This document shows, piece after piece, positions 24,001-36,195 of a stretch of DNA of 64,000 bases; position 1 is the first letter of the stretch; every line of letters begins with the position of its first letter. Source of the stretch: Acanthaster planci (lineage: Eukaryota > Echinodermata > Asteroidea > Valvatida > Acanthasteridae). The notes under the pieces are model-generated. The model saw only the letters and a program-made list of their open reading frames with translations. It ran no database searches and had not been told where the DNA came from. The translations under genes and the position numbers were made by a program. The stretch is taken from NCBI RefSeq assembly GCF_001949145.1, contig NW_019091490.1, forward strand, positions 1,057,447 to 1,121,446, written 5' to 3'.

Positions 24001-24391
24001 CTATTTTTCACAGATTGAGTGTACGGGAAAGTGTTTTACTGAAACGTCAAAGTAGTAGGTAAGATATTCAGAGTTGTTTTCGGAGGTATAGAAGTTAAGA
24101 TAAAAACTGATGGAATTTTTCAATACCAGGTATCAAAACCAGAGGCATTGTACTTTCTTTTAACGGACTTGTCACTAAGTCTCCAGTAGTAGTGGTCTTA
24201 AAGAAATCTGTACAGTCAAATGACGGGGTACATGACTGTTCTTTTGTTGTCTATTTAGCTACATTTAGAGAACATGAAGGTGTTTGATCAGATTTGAAGG
24301 GAAAAACATTTCACGGAGTGAAACGGTCATAATTTTGTAAAGTAATTTGCCAGTCCATTTTCTGTCCAAACTTTATTTGTATACAGTAACA
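21058..24391. other. Intergenic region between the FREM1-like gene and the TRIM pseudogene
   Basis: FREM1 3' UTR sequence comes first, with AATAAA at 21169-21174. The rest is AT-rich. Short open frames (for example 23327-23509, with two CxxC pairs) show no convincing family. A G-run/C-run pair occurs at about 23588-23622. No gene is called here. Confidence 0.6.
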
Positions 24392-26938
24392 ATGGCAAGT
24401 GCTCTTGAGAAGATCAGTCAGCATCTTGAATGTGGAATTTGCCAGGACAGGCTCAAACAACCAAAGGTTCTCAACTGCTTGCACAGTTTCTGTCAAGAAT
24501 GTCTCCAGGATTACTACAAACGCAGATACAAAGAAGCTCCAGAGATTCCTTGCCCTGTGTGCCGGCGGGTGACAGCACTACCAGAGACACGCATCCAAGG
24601 CCTGAAAACAAACTTTCATTTGATGGGAATCACTGAAGAGATCTCTGAGCAGGAATAAGTGGCACGTTCAGAGAGTACGAAGGTCAGCTGCGAGTTGTGT
24701 GAAGAGGAAAACGAAGCTACACATCGCTGCTTAGACTGCGACAAAATGTTTGCCCAAACTGTCGCAAGACGCACCTGCGATGTGTCGCTACATCAAACCA
24801 TACAGTGGCGACTTTTGAGGAAATTCGTCAAGGAAAGGTGACCGTGAAAAAATCTGAAAATCACACAAAGTTTAGATGCCAAAAACACGGTGGAGAGGTA
24901 AGACGATTCTACTGTGAGACATGTCAAGAGTTGATCTGCCGGGATTGTACTGTTGTTGACCACCGTATACCAAACCATCACTACGTGGACTCTGGAGAGG
25001 CTTCTATCAAGTACAAACAATCACTGAAGGATATGTTGCCAGATTTTGATGTGGACATAAAAGTACTTGAACAGTCTTTAGCTGCTTCATCTGAAGCTAA
25101 ATAGAAATTGGCAAAGAATGTCACAAGGACTGCGAAAGCTGTGAAGCAGAGAGCAGATAGACTTAGAGCTGAGATAGCAACTCAAGAGAAAAAGTTGCTT
25201 GATGAAATCAAACAAATTCAACAGGATCGCAACAGAATGTATGACGAGCATCAAGAAAAAGTGAGCAAGCTTCTACAAGGAAAACAACATTCACTGGAAG
25301 TGGCCAAAGATGTCACCAGCACTGCTTCAGACAATGACTTCCTGTCCCTCTATCCTGTCATCAGCAAAGATTTGAAATCACTCAAGAGTCGAAACCCTCC
25401 CAAGGTGGACGTGTTCCTTTCATATCTGAGTTTCACTCCAGGGCAGTGGACTGACATCAATCTGGGTGAGCTGGAGGAGAAAGGCAGGAAGTGGGAGATG
25501 TGCTGCGAGGTTGGCAAAACGGGAGACAGTCCAGGAAACTTCCAGTTGGCTATCAGTGTTGCTGTAGCTCCATCTGGTGAAGTTGCTGTGGCAGACTGTT
25601 TGGACAACCAGGTGGTGCTGTGCAGCAGTGAGGGACAACCCAAGGCAAAAATTCCCCTACATTCACGTAAGTTTCTTTGGTGGGCACAGCCACAAACTTA
25701 GCTGTGTCAAAACACAAGATGGGATCCATAGGTAAAACTTTAAGGGGCGGGATTTTTTCAGGAGTAGGTTAAACGAACAGATTCCTCTGTGTAATCTTTG
25801 TGAGGTATGAAGCTAACTGTTTTTAGCTCTTTGCCCAATGGGGGGGGGGAGAAACTGAAGTATGTAGTCCCCAAAAGTTACCCCCCTTCTTTTGATGTTT
25901 AGAAAAAACCAAATGTGGAAGCAGGCTGTGGATGCTGGTGACTCTTGGATCAGCCATTTTAATTCATTTATGTTAATGCGCACATTACTCAAATCGTCAA
26001 TATGCAGTGCATGACCGAGGGCGTAATCTGAAACACTGCACCACATTTTGTTGATGTTCAATGATCTATTCATAAGGTCACAAGTAACGTAGTAATACTG
26101 CTCAGATATCAGCTAAATGTTATTTCTGCTCAAGGTTCCATACACTTACACTTAGCCACTGTCCTGACAAAGGGTTGATGGTTGTTGATATCAAATATAG
26201 TTCAGGATGTTCATCAATCATGGAGATTAGCACCAGCGAAAGATAAAAATTGCTTTAAATTCTCCATAAAAAAATTTCCTCCGGTTTTCTTATATCTTTT
26301 CTGTCACCCAAGGTCCATACAGAATCACAGCTGTGCACAGTCATGACAATCAATTAGTGGTTGTAGATGACACCAAGTATGTCAAGGTGTTCAATAAGAA
26401 GAACAAGCTGGCCTTCCAGTTTCCCACAGTGCCACAGAGTGCGGTTGACAAGACACGAATGAACCTCCGTGGTGTAGCAGTCAGGAAGGATGGTACCATC
26501 CTAGTGGGTGATGTGAACAGGATGGTATGGACCGAACACAGTCCCACTGATGGTGCATTGCTCCGCACCATACCAGTGCAGACTCCACCTTGGTTCCTTG
26601 CTGTGGATGACCACAACGATAGGGTTGTGGTCAGCGGAGGTGGCAGTCAGAAAGTGGACATTGCTACCAACTATGGCATCACTCTGGCCACCATCAGACC
26701 CACTATCAAAGGTCAGCAAGTGCAACTCTGCCATGGTGTTTGCTGCAACAACTCTGGTTTTTGCATTGTGGTGCGCAATGGGCCTAACACTGGCCATGTC
26801 CACCACTATGACCTCGATGGCAATTTCCTCATTTGGTGGGCTCAGGGTCTGAGTAATCCATATGGCATCACATTTACACCATATGGGAAGTTTTTAGTTG
26901 CTGATAGCTACTCAGTGAAAATGTATCATAAGGTGTGA
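24392..26938 (+). pseudogene. TRIM (RING/B-box/coiled-coil/propeller) pseudogene
   Basis: It is homologous throughout to the intact gene at 30511-33004. Two exons would be 24392-25666 and 26313-26938. Three lesions relative to the paralogue: codon 89 is TAA (24656-24658) where the paralogue has Lys; one base is missing near 24736-24744, within the first B-box, shifting the frame; and a TAG at 25102-25104 falls in the coiled-coil. The RING (CGICQDR, HSFCQEC, CPVCR), second B-box (RCQKHGGEV, CRDCTVVDH) and propeller segment are otherwise well kept, and both splice sites survive, so inactivation looks recent. A RING-only product of 88 residues could still be made. Confidence 0.88.
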
Positions 26939-29900
26939 TGCATTCAACAGACTTTGCCTGCATCATCATCCCAACAAACAGTATGTCATCAGTAACAGGC
27001 TGAATCAGTCAACTTTCACTGTCCACATATTCCAAATCTGGCTTGAAAACATGCAAACACAACTATAAAAACTTTATTAATAAATTAATATTTAAGATGA
27101 ATCCTATTGTCTCAGCCCAAACGCTTAAATTGAGGTGTAAAATGTTTTCTTCAGTCTTCATCTTCAGTGAAATGACATCATTTAGTTCATTTAGTCATTC
27201 ATACATTTTTTCTGAAGGTTAGAAACAGGTGTTTCTTTTCCAGTTATGTCTAAAATTCAGATACATGTACTGTGAATATTTGCATTAATTTGTACACTTC
27301 ATGATTAAAGTAGTCTATTTTTGACTACCCTTAATTCAGTGACATTTTATGTTATATCTATCTCCTATAATTTGTAAATATATACTTTTAAAATGTGGTT
27401 TTATCTATTTTATATTTAGAAACTTGTTCCAATGGATATCCTCAAAATTACATTTGATGTCTTTTTGCACTGATATTAAAGATGTCGAGACACAATTAGG
27501 ACCAGGTTTTCTTTTTGGAATGCAGCGTACTCATAGTAGCGTATTAGATACTTATTTCGCATTTGAAACTACGCTGTGGCTTACTTGACCTCAACTATTT
27601 TTGTCACCAACCTCCCAATGGCCTCTGTTCCATATACGCAGACGGTCGACTGCTCATTCTCTCAGAACCATAAACATTTGAGGGTCAAGAAATGTCAAGT
27701 AAAGTAACTGGAGCTGAGCTCTTTTTCTCCTAAATTCTGTAAAACCTTCCAAATATCTTGAGGTATCTGAGACAGCGTCTACTGTTAGTATGCAAGGGGG
27801 ACCTTTTTTACTCTAACAGTTTCTAGTTTGCTATCAAACCTCCACATTTCATGAATTGATGCAAATGTGAAACTGATAACTGATTCATTGAAAGAAATAA
27901 TGCTCATTGTTTTTCTTCACTTTTCTGTCTGGACTCATGGGTCCTGGATAATCATATAATTTGTTTTCAAACTAGTCGACTTATTACATTTGTACAGGTT
28001 TTGATTTCCATAATTTCAACATCACCTTGTTTTAGATTTATCTTCATTTCTGCTGTAAGATACTTCATTTTGGCAGTTTGTACCTAAGGGCTGAGATCAC
28101 CAGAAAAAGCCCCGTCATTTTATTCATTACCTGTTTCAATTTTTGTCAAATTGTTCTTTAAGAGACGAGGCTCATTTTGTACCTTTAATTTTCTTTCTGG
28201 ATTCATGAGTCATTCACAGTGTTATGATTTGTATTTAAACCAATCTACTTATTATACTTCTAGTTTCAATTTTCTTAATATCAACACATTTCCTGCCGTA
28301 TATTTTATCTTTATTGCTGCTGCATGATAAAAGGATAGCTGCAATCAGTGCTTTATCGACAAAACGTCCAAATGCACCTTTGTATCTCAGTTGACCTTAT
28401 TTACAAGTTTTGTTTCACCATTTCAAAGGATATTTTACTGCCATTTTGGCTCATGTGCTAATGAGTAGTTTCATGTCCATGAGCAAAACTATGATGTCAT
28501 CCCAGGAAGAAGCTTCAATGATATAACGCTGGTTTCTACACAAAAATTCCTGCATTCTTGAAGATTTTGCTGGACTCTGGGTTTTTTGCTGATTCGTCGT
28601 TGTTTATGTGCAAAGAAATAAGCAAGCATCAATTCCTCTTTCAGAAATGTTTTCATTAAGTAAATTCTGGGTTGACTACATGTATTTGAACTGAAAAGCC
28701 CATGCACTGAACTGTGTCTTCCGTAGATGACTTCACAGCAACTGTGCCCTCAGTTGTCCAATAAAGCATGGATATGTTTGTCTTAAAAAGTAAATTTTTA
28801 ATGCATTAAACCTAAATCGAATGGAAAAGAGTTTTCATACATTGATGTAGAGTACATAGTTGCAGAAATATTGTTTGTAAGAACAATACAAAGTTGAAGA
28901 TTTTTTTAAAATATTCATTAGTTATTACAGCTACACTATAAATGCTTGTAGTTTGTACATAAATTTGAGCTTAAATCACTACCAAAACCCCCCTGTAATC
29001 TAATTCTTTCGTCAGTTGAAAAATTACTCTTTCTTGTAAAATTGTTCTGATTGGGAGTGAAACTTTTGATATTTTAATGAATAGAGACTATCTGAGCCTC
29101 TAAATCTATAAGCTACCTTGAGATCCGCACATTTTTAAAAAGTGGAATAATTATTGACAGACGAGTTAACCGAACTTGTTATTCAAAATAGCGTTCAAAG
29201 TCTTGTAACTCGTTTTGCCTTCATTGTTTGAGGTTAAGTAACTTTGCTCGAAATTAACGTTAATAATAAAAATGCTTTACTAATTCTGTCTTTGTTGACC
29301 GTGGGACGGCTTTTCGTGTTTCACCGAATAAATTACCTGGGGAAAAATCTTGTCTCTTTGCGTTGCCGGATCTTAACATTTACAAATGATAAAGACACCT
29401 CGATGCCTAAATATAGTACAACATTAGATCGCTAGATTTAGCCTCGTCGCCAGCATTAGGGGTGGGGCGGGGCTCCTGCTCGCGATCGCAGTTCGAGGGC
29501 GCTCTACAACAATAGCGAAAATCACAATCGATCACTAACGTCTTGAGCATACAAAGGCCAAGGTAGCCCTACAGGTTAGACGGATGTGACTAATCAATTA
29601 TGTTTCAGCCTCAGGGCTGTGTAGCCGTGCGTATCGGCTGGACTCTTTTGAGTATTTTGTACAGCGAAGTTTCTGAGGGCCCTTTCTAATAACGCCAAGT
29701 TGGTGAGTAGTGATGTTATTTAATGTATGGAGCGCAGCAGACGACGAACTCTACAAAGGGCAGGTCAGTCTGAGCATGGAGGAAGGAGTGTTATGGTAGG
29801 TCTGTCCGTCATGTCCTCGCACGTCACGTTGGAGTCGTTTGCCGCAAGTCTGCATTCTACGACATGGTTGTCTAACTTGTAGGCCTAAGTAGCAATAGCC

Positions 29901-30510
29901 TTGGGCCTTCCCCTCCCCAGGACTGTTTGGATCGACGTCCACCGCGCTCCCATGCCTTGTACTTTCGCCGACCGTGTCCAAATAAAATATTATTATCAAA
30001 GGTGATTTGTAGGCTTCTAGTCATACTCGGACCCGGAGTCTTGTTCAGCGCAATCTCGAACCTTGTGCAAACTTACTGTAATCCATCCAGAGTTGATTTG
30101 TCTAAGTTAAATCAACTCAGGACGGAGTAGGCCTACAATGAAATTGTGCAAGGTTCAAGAATCAAGATTGCGCTGAACACCCTGAGTGATAGGGCCCCGA
30201 GCAAACGCGTATTGATTTGGGGGGGGCTATGCACAAGCAGTGAAATTTTCTGTCATTTAAATTATAAATAACAGGTGCGTGCAGTGCACCTGTTCTAGCT
30301 GCCATGTAGAAATATGACCTGCAGTTTACAACCTGTTGAGCCTGTGTGAACAATTTCAAAAACGGTGGCACCTGGAAATTGGGCAAGCATTTAAATTCAG
30401 CTGAGTGTTCCCTAACATGGTGCACTTTGACAGATCTCAGGAAATCCCCCATTAACATAATTTTAGAAGGTCTACAAAGTTTCTTACTAAATATTTGTGC
30501 ACAGATAACT
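26939..30510. other. Region between the two TRIM copies
   Basis: The first 450 bases (to about 27400) resemble the 3' flank of the intact TRIM copy (33005-33410), so the duplicated unit extends past the stop codon. The remainder is AT-rich, with an inverted-repeat element at 30010-30190. No coding sequence is supported. Confidence 0.65.
30010..30190. mobile_element. Short inverted-repeat element upstream of the intact TRIM gene
   Basis: The left arm gttcagcgcaatctcgaacc (30042-30061), with ttgtgcaa following, is matched in inverse by ttgtgcaaggttcaag and gattgcgctgaac at 30143-30180. A second palindromic pair (agttgatttg ... aaatcaact) lies between the arms. It looks like a compact MITE of about 180 bp. 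Confidence 0.6.
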
Positions 30511-33004
30511 ATGGCTAAAGCTCTTGAAGAGATGAATCATCATCTTGAATGTGGAATTTGTCGGGACAGGCTCAAACAACCAAAGGTTCTCGACTGTTTC
30601 CACAGTTTCTGTCAAGAATGTCTCCAGGATTACTACGAAAGCAGGTACAAAGACACTCCAGAGATTCCTTGTCCTTCATGCCGGCACATGACAGCACTAC
30701 CAGAGACACGCATTCAAGGCCTGAAAACAAATTTTCATTTGATGGGAATCATTGAAGAGATCTCTGTGCAGGAAAAAGTGGCACATTCAGAGAGTACGAA
30801 GGTCAGCTGCGAGTTGTGTGAAGAGGAAAACGAAGCTACGCATCGCTGCTTAGACTGTGCACAAAATGTTTGCCCAAACTGTCGCAAGACGCACCTGCGA
30901 TGTGTCACTACATCAAACCATACAGTGGCTACTTTTGAGGAAATTCGTCAAGGAAAGGTGACCGTGAAAAAATCGGCAAATGAAGACCAGACTAGATGCC
31001 AAAAGCACAGGGGAGAGGTGAAACGATTCTACTGCGAGACATGTCTAGAGTTGATCTGCCGGGATTGTACTGTTGTTGACCACTGTAAACCAAACCATCA
31101 CTACGTGGACTCTGGAGAGGCTTCTATCAAGTACAAACAATCACTGAAGGATATGTTGTCAGATTTTGATGTGGACATAAAAGTACTTGAACAGTCTTTA
31201 GCTGCTTCATCTCAAGCTAAGCAGAAGTTTGCACAGAGTGTCACAAGGACTGTGAAAGCTGTCAAGAAGAGAGCGGATAAACTGAGAGCTGAGATAGCAA
31301 TTCAAGAGAAAATGTTGATTCGTGGAATCAAACAAATTCAACAGGATCGAAACAGAATGTATGACAAGCATCAAGAAAAAGTGAGCCAGCTTCTGCAAGG
31401 AAAACAACATTCAGTGGAAGTGGCCAAAGGTGTCGCCAGCACTGCATCAGACAATGACTTTCTGTCCCTCTATCCTGTCATCAACAAAGACTTGAAGTCA
31501 CTGAAGGGTCCAACACCTCCCCAGATTGATAGCATGCTTTCATATCTGAGCTTCACTCCAGGTCAGACTGAAATCAATCTGGGCAAGCTGGAGGAGAAAG
31601 TCAGGAAGTGGGAGATGTGCTGCAAGTTTGACCATACAGGAGGAGGTCTAGGAGGGGTTATGTTCACTGTCGGCATTACTGGTACTGTATGTGGTGAAAT
31701 TGCTCTGGTAAAATATTTCAACAAGAAAGTTCTGCTCTGCAGTAGTGATGGACAGGTGAAGGAAAAAATCCCTGTTCAATCAAGTAAGTTTCTTTTGGTG
31801 TATACACATACATGTACAAGCACAAATACACAGGGTTGGATCTGGCACCGAACTTGGGGGCGGGACGTTTTTTCAAAGACATAGGGCTGAGCCAAATAAT
31901 GTCAAAATTTTGGTTGTTGGACGACCCTAAACACCCAATTGTCAATATTGTGTGATGCAGCCAACTTCCTTTCAGGACCTCAAGTCATCCAATGATCAGT
32001 TGAAATGTGTCATAATTTATTTCAAGAAATTCTGCATTACTGTAGAGTAAATCATTACAAAGACTTCTGACTTGCATATATCTACGTCTGACTTGTTCAG
32101 AAACCTGTTTCCATATGCTAGGATGGATCCCATATTCTGCTGTTGGGCTTATTAACTGCCTTGAAATAGCCTTAAGATGGTGATTTTTGTCATAAAAAAT
32201 TAATTTGCTCCTCTTTTCGGGCATTTGCATTGGTATTTTCAAAATCAGAAAAAAAATCAAATATTTGGTACGCGATCCAATATATTTAAACACTCAAGAT
32301 ATTTGCCACAGATCTACAAGGAGGGGAAAAAAGTTATATTTATTTATTTCTTCAATCTTAATTCTTCCTTGCCCCCAGGTCCATGGGACATCGCAGCTAT
32401 CCACAATCATGACAATCAGTTGGTGGTTGTAGATGACACCAAGTATGTCAAGGTGTTCAATAAGAAGAACGAGCTGGCCTTCCAGTTCCCTACAGTGCCA
32501 CAGAGCGAGGTTGACAAGGCTGACATGAACTTCAGCAGTGTAGCAGTCAAGGAAGATGGTACCATCCTTGTGGGTGATGTGAACAGGATGGTATGGACTG
32601 AACACAGGCCCACTGATGGTGCGCTGCTGTGCACCATACCAGTGCAGACTCCGCCTTGTTACCTGGCTGTGGATGACCACACTGATAGGGTTGTGGTCAG
32701 CGGAGGTGGCAGTCAGAAAGTGGACATTGCTTCCAGCAATGGCACCATACTGGCCACCATCAAACCCTCCATCAATGGTCAGCAAGTGCAGCATTGCCAC
32801 GGTGTTTGCTGCGACAGCTCAGGCACCTACATTGCAGTGTGCAATGAGCCTGACACAGGCCACATCCACCACTATGACCTCGATGGCAATTTCCTTGCTT
32901 GTGTGGTGCAGGGTCTGCATGTTCCGTTTGGAATTACATCCACACCAGATAGGAAGCTAGCAGTTGGCGACGGCCATGCAGTGAAAATGTATCATAAGGT
33001 TTAA
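30511..33004 (+). CDS. TRIM family E3 ubiquitin ligase (TRIM2/3/56/71-like), intact
   Basis: Two coding exons, 30511-31783 (phase 1 out, A|gtaagt) and 32379-33004 (acceptor tgcccccag), give 632 residues. C3HC4 RING at residues 14-57 (C14, C17, C29, H31, C34, C37, C54, C57). B-box-type zinc motifs at about 100-140 (CELC...CLDC...CPNC) and 163-205 (RCQKHRGEV...CETC...CRDCTVVDH). Coiled coil at about 215-330. The C-terminal part (about 385-632) has repeated VDxxxxVxVVSGGG-like and VAVKEDGTILVGDV strands, as in NHL/beta-propeller TRIMs. RING TRIMs transfer ubiquitin, and the propeller usually binds the substrate or RNA. An AG lies just before the ATG (acagataactATGG), so a 5' UTR intron is possible. 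The frame extends upstream to 30346 without a family match, hence the start chosen. Orthology to one vertebrate TRIM cannot be set. Confidence 0.92.
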
Positions 33005-34205
33005 GAAATAAGACTCTTTCCAAATGCACATTATGATTGACCAACGCATTGCAAACTCTTGGAGGTGCACTATTGTGAATCTGCCCGTATTGGTTAGAAT
33101 TTCAGATGCATCTTATAGTCCCTGCTCCAACACTCAAATTGAGATGTCAAATACATTCACTGTTTGTATTTATATTCAGTGAAACAATATGATTTAGATT
33201 TAGTCATTGAAATATTTGTATTGAAGGCGAGAAAAATGGGTCTTTCTGTTCCAGTGATTTCCAGAATACAGTTACTCTGGACAGATTGCATTTGTACATG
33301 TCATTGATTGAAGTTGTCTGTTTTTGACTTCCTGAATTTCATGACAGTCCTTGGTATTTTTTATCTCATGATGTAATTTGTAAATACTTTTCAAGATCTG
33401 GTTCTTACTAAGGGAATTAATATGTGCCTGACCGGTCTTAAATGTGGGGCTTGGGCTTTAGTCATGTCCATTCTCCTGAGGAAGGTTTTAAACGTTTAAG
33501 ACAGGCCAAGGACATATTTATTCCTTTTCATAAATACCTTTTTATTCAGAGAGTCAAAAGAAGTCAACAAACGATACCCAAAAAAGTTGAGGACTACCTT
33601 TTACTTTGTGTATACTTTTTATTTGAGATATTTGCTGCTGAAATTGTGCATGTGATGTTTTGAAGCATTTTTCATTTTTTTATTCCGATGAGAACACCAT
33701 CTAGACAAACAAAAAAGGAAAGAACTAGACCCCACTTGTTGCTCGGAAAAAAATACAAGTACAAAAAAGAGGTCCTTAACATTTTTTGAGTAGTGTATAA
33801 TGGATTTTCAAGAATTTTATTCTAAAACTTTACTTTCACTTTCCCGAACACCCCCCGTCCATTTTATGGTATATTCCTTTTCAGAGTTGTCCAATAGAAT
33901 CCCCTTTAGTGAACTTGGCGCGCGTGACACGTCGCGTGCATACAAACTCCTGACCAATCAGACTTGATTAAACCGTCTCGTATCCATTTGCCAGTGCGTG
34001 ATTTACGCAGCAGGCATTGTCACTTCTCAGCAAGCATTTTAATGTTAATGCATGGTCACGTGACGCGTTTTGACCACAAGAGTCTTACATACAGCTTATC
34101 TCGGTTTTCCTAGGACACTGGTGGATGTTACGTCATAAGAAAACTCAGGTAGAGTTTGCCTTTTGGTAGTAGTCGATGTGTGTGCTAATTCAGGTTTTTG
34201 TGGAA

Positions 34206-34545
34206 GTGAACACAATTTCGGTCTCTTCTAGTACATGTGTATGTGGTTATAGATGATGTACGGCTGCTTGGTGGGTTTCTTGTTGATGGAGGAATGACTT
34301 GGCAATTTTGTAGACGGAACCCAATCTGCCAGTCATTATCCCATTGCCAAAGATGGTCGAACTCCTGCTGTAGCAGTCTTCCATTACCCTCTGTCTTGGT
34401 AGTACAATATAGGACACGGTCGCCAACCGATAATATGGCTGTTGTACCTCCCGAAATACAGTCCGGGAGGTCGTAAAGCAGGACCAGCACTTGGTTCTTG
34501 TTTTTCTTGCTTAGGATGAACCCCCAAAACATTTGTATTGATATA
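34206..34545 (-). mobile_element. Decayed non-LTR (CR1/L2-like) reverse transcriptase fragment
   Basis: The minus strand encodes DLPDCISGGTTA, then a spoiled active-site region (SVGDRVLY where a FADD-type motif is expected), then LLQQEFDHLWQWDNDWQIGF and NCQVI. This order is the palm-to-thumb part of CR1/L2/Jockey-type reverse transcriptases. The catalytic aspartate pair is lost, so the copy is dead. Confidence 0.7.
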
Positions 34546-35049
34546 CTCACTGTTGGTATGTCTGCAAGCTGATCTTGTTGCCTTCTTCAGTTGATGGTAA
34601 CGTTGAAAATATCTTAGTTTCTTAGACACCTTTGTCTTGGTAATGCTGTGCTTTTTACGCCGTCAGCCTTTTGATTTCCCTAGTAATCCATGGTTGCACG
34701 GTTAAACCTTGTGGACGTCATCTTGGAGGGTAATCCACTGTCAAGGATCTTTAATAATGTGGACTTAATATCTAACCCCGTGAAGTGGACTTCAAACGCT
34801 GTATACAGTGCTCACAAACCCACGTTGATAAGTGGAGAATATTCCTCCTTTCGCACGATCATTACAGGCCTTATTTCATCTGTGGATTTTACGCTTCCGT
34901 GGTTTGCTTCTCAGCCTGATTGAGTCGATCTTTTCCCTACCCTTTAGCGCCATCGAGTCAAAGCCTTTGGATTTTTTTTTTGCAGCTTCTGTCTCGGGCT
35001 TGCATAGGTGAGCACTCCGAAATGATCATTATAGGCCTACATATACCCT

Positions 35050-35278
35050 CCTGTCCTGCTGTCCTTGCCAAAGAGTCAACCCACCAGGTCTACTGTCTTG
35101 CTGCGTCGCATTACCCATTAATTGTGCTTGGATCGCATCCTTCACTCGAGGAGTACCCGCATTGGGGGTCCGTACAGAGGGGAAATTTGTGCCCGGAAAA
35201 TCCAGATCAGTGATTATCCTGAAACAGCTGGTAACGGGTTTGTGGATGTTCTAGGACAGGGGGACACAGGTCATCTGT
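35050..35278 (+). pseudogene. Decayed duplicate of part of FREM1-like exon 5
   Basis: 35050-35115 resembles 15944-16010 (cctgctgtccttgccaaag, then gtcttgctgc). 35150-35278 resembles 16170-16325 with internal deletions: shared ggaaaatccagatca-type sequence, then an identical block ggacagggggacacaggtca (35253-35272 versus 16301-16320). Stops interrupt the frame. It is a partial, non-functional copy about 19 kb downstream of its parent and on the same strand. Confidence 0.75.
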
Positions 35279-35759
35279 GACTTGAACTTAAATCGAGTCA
35301 CATCGGCAATATGGCCATCTGATGGCTTGGACTTACCACCTGAAATTTAGGGCAAAACGCACGTCGACACACAAGGCGCTTAATCATAACAATGTTTCCA
35401 TAACGCACATGCCTATGCACTCCGTCTCATGCAGCGTGCAGTTATGTTAGCCTAAACTGTCATCCCATCCCTGGTTCAACGGCCAGGAGATTGCAGTTTT
35501 GCTCGTCTCGGTAATTAACACGATTAAGTGTCTACTAAATAGACCAATGAAATGGCCAGCCGTAGTGCCATGGCTGTTTTTATCGAGTCACTTGTTATCA
35601 AAACAATTACGTGTAATGGCAATTTCTTTGAATACAGCTAACAAAGCTAATTTACGTTTTCGTGTATACGCGAAAAATTGATGGTATACGCGAAAAATTG
35701 ATGTATCTATTTTTTGTGTAGGTGTATTTTGATGCGAAAATCCTCAGTACAACTTCAGC

Positions 35760-36195
35760 GAGGCGTGATTCTTCGTGTGTGTGTGCTCCTACTACGGCCG
35801 GCATATGTCTTGGCCGTCTTAATAAGCACACCTTTTGTCACTCGGCACGCTTGTGATGTTTCCCCGTTATTCTGCACGTAACTGCGAGCCATCATGCCGT
35901 CATGAAATTTACGCACCATGGAGTTGAATCGGTCGGGACATCCAACCGTGGCCATTTATCTACCAGCAGTCTTCCATGACAGTATCAATAATGTTAAAGA
36001 CCTTTGTAACGTTTAAAAGGGCAATGTTGGAGATCCATGTTCTGTTCCTGGAACTGTCTTGCTGCAAATATAATGTTCACCATTCCTCTTCCGTCACAGA
36101 AGCCGCGCTGACTCTCGGAAGGTGTCCCTACTCGAGGAGCTGGGTAAGGTTGATGAGGAAGACCGTATTGAAGGATCTTGCCAGCTGTGGACATG
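35760..36195 (-). mobile_element. Decayed non-LTR retrotransposon reverse transcriptase fragment
   Basis: Read on the minus strand from high to low coordinates, two pieces are collinear with one reverse transcriptase. GRGMVNIIFAARQFQEQNMD comes first (36100-36020), then GCPDRFNSMVRKFHDGMMAR and NNGETSQACRVTKGV (35945-35830). These match the finger/palm motifs of LINE-type elements, in which such a stretch is followed by a KQGC motif. Frameshifts separate the pieces and the rest is lost. Confidence 0.75.
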
